Source of the DNA: Streptomyces sp. DH41
Lineage (GTDB): Bacteria > Actinomycetota > Actinomycetes > Streptomycetales > Streptomycetaceae
Direction: 5' to 3'
DNA: 64,000 nt
Assembly: GCF_029813785.1 (NCBI RefSeq)
Contig: NZ_JARVKY010000021.1
Location: 62,001 to 126,000, forward strand
Below, one piece after another: positions 54,127 through 61,280 of this stretch (positions are counted from its first letter, which is position 1; each line of letters opens with the position of its first letter). The position numbers were made by a program, and so were the translations under genes. The notes under the pieces are model-generated. The model saw only the letters and a program-made list of their open reading frames with translations. It made no database searches and had not been told where the DNA came from.

Positions 54127-56151
54127 TCATCGGACCCTGCTGCGCAGGGTCACGAGCAGGTATGCGCAGAGCAGAGTGGTCAGCGACAACGTCAGGGCGC
54201 TGCCCACGGGTTGGACGATCATGCGCAGGACCTCGGCCAGATACCGCTCCCCTCCGAACGGCCACTGCGTCAGGAGGACCTCGCGCACCCGCATCGGGAG
54301 GCCGGCGGCGGTCCGCACGGACGGGCCCTCCCAGACCTCTTGTACGAGCGGTACGACGAGTACGGGAACGGCCACCACCGCGGCGAGGCCCGCCGTGGTG
54401 GACCGGAAGACTCCCGCGGCGAGCACACCGGACCAGGCGCAGCCGACGACCAGCCCGAACCAACCGGCGCTCAGCGCGGGCCAGTCGGCGGGGGCCCGCG
54501 CGAGCTCCTGTCCGTAGAACAGACGGAGCGCTTCGGCGTCGCAGCCCACCGTCAGGGCGGCCAGCAGCAGTGCGGTGGCCGCGGAGACGAGGAGTTTGGC
54601 GGTCAGCAGCCCCATCCGGCGGGGGACGGTGCCGCGGTCCGCCGCCAGGGCGGGATGGCGGAACTCGTCGCCGAAGGCGAGCGCGCCGAGCAGCCCCGCG
54701 CCGAGCGCCGCGGGCGGCAGCGGCAGCTCCCGGGGCCACGCGGCCAGGAGACGCGGCTGGGGGGTGTGCCCGACGCGCGCCAGGACCACAGCGGTGACGG
54801 CGGATACGACGAGTACGACGGCGCCGGTGACGAACCCCGTGCTGATGCCGGTCGCGCGGCGGAGTTCGTAGCGGAGTGGGCGCAGCGGGCTGGGGGCGGA
54901 GCGGACGGAGACGGGGGGCGGGAGCGAGGACGCCGCCTTCCGCGGCGATCGCTGAGGAACACCCCCGAAGGGTCGGCGATTCGTGCCGGCCGTCCGGGTT
55001 TCGCCGGACGAGGGTGGGGAGTCGTCAGCGGCAAGGCGCGGCCGCGCTCCGCCAGGCCCGGCCTCACCGCCCGGCGGCTGTGTGGTGTCGGCGCGGAGGT
55101 GCGCCTCGTCGGAGAGGGGAGGGTCGGCATCGGCCGACGACTGACGGGGCCCGGCGAGGGCCGAGGGCGGGCCACCGGGCCGCCGGCTGTCGTCACCGTC
55201 GGGAGACAGGTGCGGGCCGGCCCCGCGGGAGTCGGTGACGTCCTGTTGCCGAGCCGCGGGCACCGTGTGCGCGCCCGGGCCCATGTCACCGGTCTCGTCG
55301 GCGATTTGGTGTACGAGGATCCCGTGACGGAACGCGGTCTCGCCGATGTCGGCGCACGTACTGCCGTACACCGCGAGGCGGTTGCCGCTCTCGCGTACGA
55401 CCTCGACGGAACGGCGGGCCGAGCGTGCCTCTTTGGTCAGGAGGGCGGCGAGGCGGACGGCGTGCGGGCTGCGGACGGCGACGCGGGGACGCAGCCGGGT
55501 GCGGGAGAAGTCCGCCGCCGTCTGGTCGGCGACGACTCTGCCCCGTTCCAGCGTGACGACGTGGTCGGCGGCACGCGCGGCCTCCTTGGGATCCGCCGTA
55601 CTGAACAGGACCGTGCCGCCCTGGCCGGCATGGTCGCGCAGCATGTCGCGGAGCCAGTGGGTCTCGCGGGCGCCGAGTGCTCCGGCGGGGTCGTCGAGCA
55701 CCAGGGTGTGCGGGTCGGGAAGCAACGCACAGGCCATCCCGAGGCGTCGGTCCATTCCGCGGGAGAGGGTGCCGAGGCGTTCGTCGCGCAGGCTCACGAG
55801 GCCGACCGACTCCAGGACCTCGTCGGCCCGCCGGACGGGAATGCCGGCCGCCGCGCACAGCATGCGGAGGTGGCCGCGAACCGTGCGGGCCGGGTGCCCC
55901 GGCACGTCTCCCAGCAGCACGCCGACCTCGCGCGAGGGATGGGCGATGCGGTGCAGGGGGCGGCCTCTGAAGTAGGTGAGACCCCGGCCGCGCTGGAGTT
56001 CGAGCATGAGTCTGAGCGCCGTCGTCTTACCGGCGCCCGATGCTCCGAGCAGCGCGGTGACACGGCCCGCGCGCGCCTCGAAGGAAACGTCTTCGACGGC
56101 GGGCGGAAGCTCCTTGCGAGGGTTACTGGTCAGTCCGAAGGCCTGGATCAC
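54127..56151 (-). CDS. ABC transporter with fused ATPase and membrane domains, degenerate nucleotide-binding motifs
   Basis: A 674-aa fusion. The N-terminal ATPase (1-215) has Walker A GASGAGKTT, a weak signature LSRGMDRRL and a Walker B that ends LDDP, where the catalytic Glu is replaced by Asp. The switch region FSTADP lacks the usual His. A domain to about 280 follows, then a Pro/Ser/Gly-rich linker (about 285-415). The C-terminal half has six membrane segments (GFVTGAVVLVVSAVTAVVL and others). The export-type ABC-2 fold is likely. The GTG start lacks a ribosome binding site but has TATCTT 7 nt upstream. It resembles a conserved Streptomyces protein next to whiH. It may transport slowly or act as a sensor. 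Confidence 0.85.
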   Translation of the reverse strand: MIQAFGLTSNPRKELPPAVEDVSFEARAGRVTALLGASGAGKTTALRLMLELQRGRGLTYFRGRPLHRIAHPSREVGVLLGDVPGHPARTVRGHLRMLCAAAGIPVRRADEVLESVGLVSLRDERLGTLSRGMDRRLGMACALLPDPHTLVLDDPAGALGARETHWLRDMLRDHAGQGGTVLFSTADPKEAARAADHVVTLERGRVVADQTAADFSRTRLRPRVAVRSPHAVRLAALLTKEARSARRSVEVVRESGNRLAVYGSTCADIGETAFRHGILVHQIADETGDMGPGAHTVPAARQQDVTDSRGAGPHLSPDGDDSRRPGGPPSALAGPRQSSADADPPLSDEAHLRADTTQPPGGEAGPGGARPRLAADDSPPSSGETRTAGTNRRPFGGVPQRSPRKAASSLPPPVSVRSAPSPLRPLRYELRRATGISTGFVTGAVVLVVSAVTAVVLARVGHTPQPRLLAAWPRELPLPPAALGAGLLGALAFGDEFRHPALAADRGTVPRRMGLLTAKLLVSAATALLLAALTVGCDAEALRLFYGQELARAPADWPALSAGWFGLVVGCAWSGVLAAGVFRSTTAGLAAVVAVPVLVVPLVQEVWEGPSVRTAAGLPMRVREVLLTQWPFGGERYLAEVLRMIVQPVGSALTLSLTTLLCAYLLVTLRSRVR

Positions 56152-56158
56152 CCGTAGC

Positions 56159-56191
56159 AAGATAGCGCGTTATACCCGATTTTTCGGGTAT
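56159..56191 (-). promoter_or_regulatory. ABC gene promoter with overlapping inverted repeat
   Basis: On the minus strand a perfect 8-bp inverted repeat, ATACCCGA-AAAA-TCGGGTAT, is followed by TATAAC and TATCTT hexamers just before the GTG. The repeat occupies the -35 region, so a bound protein would block transcription. Confidence 0.55.
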
Positions 56192-56243
56192 CGCAAGGCT
56201 GGTCGAGCGCATGGGTGCAGACCTCTTCGATCCCTTGTTCGCC

Positions 56244-56288
56244 GTTCGCTCCGTTCGCTCCGTTCGCTCCGTTCGCTCCGTTCGCTCC
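56244..56288. repeat. 9-bp tandem repeat
   Basis: Five perfect head-to-tail copies of GTTCGCTCC lie between the Nudix gene stop and the ABC gene promoter. Confidence 0.9.
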
Positions 56289-56310
56289 GGAGTCCTGGCC
56301 TGGCCGGCCG

Positions 56311-57069
56311 TCACACCTCGGGGCGCAGCATCGGAGGATTGAGGAGAGTCGCGCCGCCGGCCCGGAAGAGCTGGGCGGGACGCCCGCCCTGGCGCGTGGT
56401 CGTGCCTCCGGTGGGGACGAGGAAGCCCGGTGTGCCCGTCACCTTGCGGTGGAAGTTGCGGGGGTCGAGCGCCACACTCCACACCGCCTCGTAGACGCGA
56501 CGCAACTCGCCGACGGTGAACTCGGGCGGGCAGAACGCGGTGGCGAGCGACGAATACTCGATCTTGGAGCGGGCCCGTTCCACCCCGTCCGCCAGGATCT
56601 GGGCGTGGTCGAAGGCGAGCGGCGCCACCGGCTCGCCGTCACGGCCGTAGCCGGCCTGCTCCAGCAGTTCCTCGACCGGCGCCCAGCGCGCGTTACTGGC
56701 GTCACCGCCCGCCCGTGGCGCGGGCAGGTCGGGGGCGAGCGCGAGGTGGGCGACACTGACCACCCGCATCCGGGGATCGCGCTCGGGGTCGCCGTACGTC
56801 GCGAGCTGCTCCAGGTGGGCACCGTTGTCCTGGGTGGGTGCGACGGGGTCGTGGACGCACAGTCCCGTCTCCTCGGCCAGCTCCCGCGCCGCCGCCTGTG
56901 CCAGGTCCTCGTCGGCCCGTACGAAACCGCCGGGCAGGGCCCAGCGGCCCCGGAACGGCGGCTCGCCCCTGCGCACGGCCAGCGCGCACAGGGAGTGGCG
57001 GCGCACGGTCAGCACGACCAGGTCCACAGTGACGGCGAAGGGCGGAAAGGCTGACGGGTCGTAGGGCAT
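56311..57069 (-). CDS. Nudix hydrolase with C-terminal winged helix (NrtR-like regulator)
   Basis: A 252-aa protein. The Nudix domain (10-155) has a complete box, GGFVRADEDLAQAAARELAEETGL by consensus (GX5EX7REUXEEXGU), so hydrolase activity is possible. The C-terminal 90 residues form a winged helix (YSSLATAFCPPEFTVGELRRVYEAVW then NFHRKV and a Gly/Arg-rich wing), as in NrtR and related regulators that sense ADP-ribose or NAD metabolites. The ATG has no ribosome binding site; TATGAT ends 6 nt before it, implying a leaderless mRNA. An inverted repeat in its promoter spacer suggests autoregulation. The regulated genes are not obvious. Confidence 0.88.
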   Translation of the reverse strand: MPYDPSAFPPFAVTVDLVVLTVRRHSLCALAVRRGEPPFRGRWALPGGFVRADEDLAQAAARELAEETGLCVHDPVAPTQDNGAHLEQLATYGDPERDPRMRVVSVAHLALAPDLPAPRAGGDASNARWAPVEELLEQAGYGRDGEPVAPLAFDHAQILADGVERARSKIEYSSLATAFCPPEFTVGELRRVYEAVWSVALDPRNFHRKVTGTPGFLVPTGGTTTRQGGRPAQLFRAGGATLLNPPMLRPEV

Positions 57070-57075
57070 GCGCCG

Positions 57076-57104
57076 ATCATAGTCGTCTGCCTGACGATAA
57101 ACAC
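57076..57104 (-). promoter_or_regulatory. Nudix regulator promoter with candidate operator
   Basis: TATGAT ends 6 nt before the ATG, with TGTTTA 16 nt upstream. The spacer is filled by the inverted repeat TCGTC-AGGCA-GACGA (57083-57097), well placed for autorepression. Confidence 0.55.
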
Positions 57105-57200
57105 TCCCTTCACCGGCCTCTGCGGCGGCTGATCCACTTCGGCCCGACGGGGGCCGCACCGTCCACCCCCGGCCGCCGCGCGAGTCGACGTCAGGCCAGG

Positions 57201-59384
57201 TCAGGCTCCGAGTCGCAGCCCGTCGGCGGCCTCTTCGACCATGGCCATGCCGAGTCGGCCGACCCGCACCGAGAAGGGTGCTCCGGCGACCCGCAGCCCC
57301 GTCAGCCCGAGCTCCCCCAGGGGGGCGCTGCGTACGGGACGCAGGGTGACGGTCCCGGCCGGCGCGTCGGGGCGGATGCCCGCGAGCGTCGTCAGCAGCA
57401 GCACCCCGGCGGCGGCCGCGGTGGCGGCGGGCCGGCAGGCCGCCGGATGCGGCACGGGAGCGCTCGCGTCGGTGCGCTGCTCTCCCGCGTACATCTCCGG
57501 CAGGCGGTGGCCGAAGGCGCCCGCCGCGGCCAGTACGCCGCGCAGCAGCGAGGCCGCCTCCTTCTCATGGCCGGCGGCCGCCATCCCCGCCACCGCGATC
57601 GCCGTCTCCGGGACGCGTACCGCCCCGGCGCGGTGTCCGAAGGGGTTGTAGCCCGCTTCGCTCGCGGCCAGTCCGCGCAGACCCCAGCCCGAGTCCATGG
57701 CCGGCTTGCCCAGCAGCCGGGCCAGTTGAGCGGTCTGCGCCGGGTCGAGCAGGCCCGGGGCCGCGGCGCCCCCACCGAGCAGTCCGGTGTCGAGGAGATG
57801 CGCCGCGCTAGCGCTCAGGTGCGGCACGAGGCGTCCGTCCGCGGTCCGGGCCGCCGCCGGCCGTCCGCCTGCCGGGCCGTCGATCCAGAAGTCCCGCCGG
57901 AACGCCGTCCGCAGCCGCTGGGCCAACCGCCGCAGTCCGTCACCGCCCGGTCTGCCGAAGGCGTCGAGCAGCTCGGCGCCGAGCAGGGCGGCACGGTGCG
58001 CGTGGGCCTGGGTCTCGCAGCGGACGGGGCCGTCGGGGCGCGGATCGTGTACGTACCCTCCGTCCCCGACGGCGCCGCGCAGCCAGGTCAGGCACCGCTC
58101 TGCCGTCGGCATCAGCTCCCGCGTCTCGTCCTCGCCGAGCCCCCAGCGGCGGGCTTCCGCGAGGAGCACGGGAAAGAGCAGGGTCGCCTCCGTACCGGTA
58201 CAGCCCGGCGGCAGATGCGGGCCGGCGTCACGTCTGGGTCCGGGGATCAGGCCGGCCCGCGGACCGGGGCCGCGATGCTGGGTGCGGGCGAGGGTGCGCA
58301 GCGTGCCGGCGGCGAGCCGGGTACCGAGGGGAAGCGTCATCCGGGCGGCGGCGAGCGCCTCGCCGGGGGCCGGACCGCAACGCCAGGGCACGCCGGCCGC
58401 GAGATGGACGTCGGCCGGGTGCGCGGGATCGCGCAGCATCAGGGCTCGGAGGTCCTCGATGCTGGTCCGCAGGAGGGCGGTGACCGCGGGGTCGTCACCG
58501 GTGGCGTGCGCCGAGGCCAGTGGGTCGGCCGCCGTGCGGCCCACTGGCCGAAGCGGTCCCGCGCCGTCCGGTCGTACGCGCAGCTCGACGCTCGTGCTGC
58601 CGCCCGGAGGCAGCACGAACTCCCACCGCAGCAGCCCCGCGGAGGCCAGTGCGTCGGCGGGCGGCGGGACGGCCGTGACCGACGCGCCCGCCGCGGCACA
58701 GGACCAGCGCAGCCCTGCGTCGTGGACGCTGGCGGGCAGGTCGGGGCCCGCGCGTCCCGCGGCGATCGACCCCAGGTCGGCCAGGTCCGTGCCCAGGGCC
58801 ACCTCGACCGGCAGCCGCAGCGGACGGGATGCCCAACTGTGCAGGGTGATCCGCTCCGTACCGTCCGCGTCCCGGGTCCGCTCGACCATGACGTCCGGAT
58901 CCGGACCCGGCGCGGCCGAAGTCCGCAGCGTCCCCACGAAGCGGACGCGGTCGGCTCCTGTCATCCGGGCCTGCGACGGAAGCGGTTCACGCCCGGCCAC
59001 GCGAAGACGGCACCGGGAGAGCAGCCGCCGGCCCGCTCGGTAGAACCCCTCCAGCCCCAGGCCGGTCAGCTGCCCCTGGTCCGTGGAGATCACGAGGCCC
59101 GGGAGGGCCACGCCGATCATGGCTCGGTGGGTGGGGGGCAGGTCCCCGCACCTGTACGGCGTCGCGGGCGGCGCACTGGGAGGAGCGGGAGGAACGACCG
59201 GCTTCACGCCCGACCGCGCGGGCCGAACCGACGACGCGGGCCGCGGTCGGACCATCGGCGGAACGGCCCCGGCCGGGCCGCGCTTCCCGCCGGGCGTCAC
59301 GGACTCGGCGAAGGACGGCAGCGCCGCCCTCCGGTCGGCGGCGGCGGTGCTCGGGGCGGTGGAGGGCGAAGTCGGCTGGTGCAT
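57201..59384 (-). CDS. glycogen-debranching N-terminal-domain protein (amylo-1,6-glucosidase-like)
   Basis: A 727-aa protein. The first 85 residues are Pro/Ala-rich and disordered. Residues 85-280 match the GDE N-terminal beta-domain (VISTDQGQLTGLGLEGFYRAGRRLLSR). The remainder is an alpha/alpha toroid glycosidase domain with acidic residues in motifs such as CTGTEATLLFPVLLAEA, LAASEAGYNPFGHRAGAVRVPETAIAVAG and LPEMYAGEQ; the C-terminal strand domain ends GRLGMAMVEE. Such proteins handle glycogen or glycosyl units but most are uncharacterised. It is on the minus strand, 132 bp ahead of the Nudix gene. The ATG before HQPTSPST is supported by GGGAG upstream. Confidence 0.85.
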   Translation of the reverse strand: MHQPTSPSTAPSTAAADRRAALPSFAESVTPGGKRGPAGAVPPMVRPRPASSVRPARSGVKPVVPPAPPSAPPATPYRCGDLPPTHRAMIGVALPGLVISTDQGQLTGLGLEGFYRAGRRLLSRCRLRVAGREPLPSQARMTGADRVRFVGTLRTSAAPGPDPDVMVERTRDADGTERITLHSWASRPLRLPVEVALGTDLADLGSIAAGRAGPDLPASVHDAGLRWSCAAAGASVTAVPPPADALASAGLLRWEFVLPPGGSTSVELRVRPDGAGPLRPVGRTAADPLASAHATGDDPAVTALLRTSIEDLRALMLRDPAHPADVHLAAGVPWRCGPAPGEALAAARMTLPLGTRLAAGTLRTLARTQHRGPGPRAGLIPGPRRDAGPHLPPGCTGTEATLLFPVLLAEARRWGLGEDETRELMPTAERCLTWLRGAVGDGGYVHDPRPDGPVRCETQAHAHRAALLGAELLDAFGRPGGDGLRRLAQRLRTAFRRDFWIDGPAGGRPAAARTADGRLVPHLSASAAHLLDTGLLGGGAAAPGLLDPAQTAQLARLLGKPAMDSGWGLRGLAASEAGYNPFGHRAGAVRVPETAIAVAGMAAAGHEKEAASLLRGVLAAAGAFGHRLPEMYAGEQRTDASAPVPHPAACRPAATAAAAGVLLLTTLAGIRPDAPAGTVTLRPVRSAPLGELGLTGLRVAGAPFSVRVGRLGMAMVEEAADGLRLGA

Positions 59385-59559
59385 CGGAGGGCTCCCTCTG
59401 TGCTCGGTGCGCCTCGGGCGGAACGGCGCCGTGGGTGGTGGTTCGCCGGACGGGTGCGGTGCGGTGTCCCCGGCCGGTCCGGGCGTTCCGCCACTCAGGT
59501 GAACGGAGCGGGCGTCCTCCGGGTCACGCCCGAGGCATGGTCGCCGGGCGGTCACCCCC

Positions 59560-61113
59560 TCAGAGTCGCTCGCCGCCGCCTTCGGCCCCGGGCTCTCCCC
59601 TGCCCCTCCCCTCCGCGCAGGCGTCCTTCCGGCCCGTGGCCGTCCCCGAGGCGCGCGGCCTTGTACGGCCCGCCCGCGCGACGCCCGGGCGTTCGCCGCC
59701 CGCCGGGGTGCGGGGATGCCCGATCTTCGCGCCGGACTCGCGGTCCCGCGTCCTCGCACGACGACGGGCTCCGTCGGCCGAGGCGGCGGAGCGCGTGCGG
59801 CGCCGGCGGCCCGAAGGCGTCAGCGGAGCGGACGAAGGCTCGGCCGGCTCGCCTTTCCCGGGTGCGCCGGCCCGCTCTTCGCCACCCGGGGTGCCGCCTC
59901 CCGTACCTCCACGGCCCCCGCGCTCCGTACGCAGGCAGCGGCGGACCGACTCGGGATCGAGGCCCTCGTTGCACGCCTGGTGCAGGAGTCGGGCGAAGAG
60001 GTAGTCCGGATCCGCGCCGAGTGCCATGGCCAGAGCCTCTCGGGCCTCCAGTTCGTCGCCGGTGGACCAGGCGACCCATCCCGCGAGGGTGAGGGGCGCG
60101 GCCGCGTGTTCGCCGTAGGGTCCGACGCAGCGACGGGCCAGGGCCCGCCAGAGACGCAGCGCGGGTCCCGCCTCGTCACCCTCCATCCACTCGGCAGCGT
60201 GGTCACGGGTCGTACGGTCCTGGAGACCGAGGATCAGCGCCGCCGCCTCGTCGTGTCCGAGCAGTTGGTCGTCGCGCAGATCCTCGGCCGGCATGCCGGA
60301 CACCGGTGGGGCCCCGGTGAGGCGCCGCATGACCCGCTGTGCCAGATCCAGCGTCTCGCCGGCCACGTCCGAGCGGCCGGTGTCGTCGAGGATCCGGGCG
60401 ACCAGTGTCATGGAGGCCGCGTCCAGGGCGGCCTCCTGTTCGTGTGCCGCGGCGTTCTCCCGGGGAAGCAGCCTGGCCCGCAACTCGCTCAGTGAACCGC
60501 GCACCTGGATACCGGCGTAGGTGGCCGCCGCGGCCAGCACGGACGTACCCGGAAGTCCCATGAGGGTGCCTTCCGCCGGGCAGCAGACCGCGTCGTCGCA
60601 GCAGTACGACCAGAAGCGCCCCGCCGAGATGCACAGCGCCTCGACCACGGGGACGTCGAGGGCCCCGCACTCGACGCGCAGCTTCTGGGCCAGCGGCCTC
60701 AGTCGCTCCATCACCTCTCGGCCGGTCTCGCCCCGTGCCGGTTCCTGACAGAGGTAGGCGACCATCTGCTCGGGCCGTGCCCCCCGGCGCTCACTGCCGG
60801 TCACCAGCCCGTGGACCAGCTGTCCGGCCGCGCCCGCCCAGTCGTCCGCGTTCGCCGGAATGCCGAGGCGGGCCCGGCCGCCGAAACGGCCCCGTCCGTC
60901 CCTGTCGCGCAGGGCGGCCAGGACGATGCTGTCCTCGGGGCGGTACCCGAGGAGGTAAGGCAGGGCGTCAGCCAGTTCGGCGGGGGTGCGCAGGGTGATC
61001 TGGTGCTCATCGCCGGGACTGTCGCACGGCGTGTGGGCCCTCCCGCCCGGTGTCGCGGGCCCCGAGAGGTCACCGTTCTCGGAGGATCCAGTCGTTTCGC
61101 TGTGGTTCGTCAT
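59560..61113 (-). CDS. DUF4192 family protein with basic tail
   Basis: A 517-aa protein of the actinobacterial DUF4192 family, function unknown. The DUF4192 core (about 40-370) starts ITLRTPAELADALPYLLGYRPEDSIVLAAL and contains FWSYCCDDAVCCPAEGTLM, with a cluster of cysteines. The last 120 residues are Gly/Arg/Pro-rich and strongly basic, consistent with nucleic-acid binding or disorder. The ATG before TNHSETTG has no strong ribosome binding site. The gene is divergent from the RecQ-type helicase across about 165 bp that hold two DnaA boxes. The family is often near helicase or sigma-factor loci. Confidence 0.85.
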   Translation of the reverse strand: MTNHSETTGSSENGDLSGPATPGGRAHTPCDSPGDEHQITLRTPAELADALPYLLGYRPEDSIVLAALRDRDGRGRFGGRARLGIPANADDWAGAAGQLVHGLVTGSERRGARPEQMVAYLCQEPARGETGREVMERLRPLAQKLRVECGALDVPVVEALCISAGRFWSYCCDDAVCCPAEGTLMGLPGTSVLAAAATYAGIQVRGSLSELRARLLPRENAAAHEQEAALDAASMTLVARILDDTGRSDVAGETLDLAQRVMRRLTGAPPVSGMPAEDLRDDQLLGHDEAAALILGLQDRTTRDHAAEWMEGDEAGPALRLWRALARRCVGPYGEHAAAPLTLAGWVAWSTGDELEAREALAMALGADPDYLFARLLHQACNEGLDPESVRRCLRTERGGRGGTGGGTPGGEERAGAPGKGEPAEPSSAPLTPSGRRRRTRSAASADGARRRARTRDRESGAKIGHPRTPAGGERPGVARAGRTRPRASGTATGRKDACAEGRGRGEPGAEGGGERL

Positions 61114-61152
61114 GGCCCGACGATCTCGCGGATCGAGAAGCTCCGCTTGCCC

Positions 61153-61175
61153 TGTGGATAACACCTTGTGGATAA
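61153..61175. promoter_or_regulatory. two consensus DnaA boxes
   Basis: TGTGGATAA occurs twice, 14 bp apart, both copies in the same direction; the complement TTATCCACA is the Escherichia coli R-box consensus and also a strong actinobacterial DnaA site. They lie in the divergent promoter region between the DUF4192 and RecQ-type genes. Confidence 0.7.
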
Positions 61176-61280
61176 CTCCGATCAGGGACACGTCACGCGG
61201 GCCGTCCGGCGACCGCGCCACCCTTCCCGCAGCCTCGCCCGCTCCGCCCCGCCGCCCGGCTGTCAGTCCCGTCCTGTTGT

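Noticed and set aside
57447..60092. Very long open frame (881 codons) on the plus strand across the debranching-like and DUF4192 genes
   Set aside because: It is antisense to two well-supported genes, has Arg/Gly/Ala-biased composition and no ribosome binding site; typical of GC-rich shadow frames.
61153..61175. Replication origin
   Set aside because: Only two DnaA boxes; no dnaA, dnaN or AT-rich unwinding region, and Streptomyces oriC lies near dnaA elsewhere.
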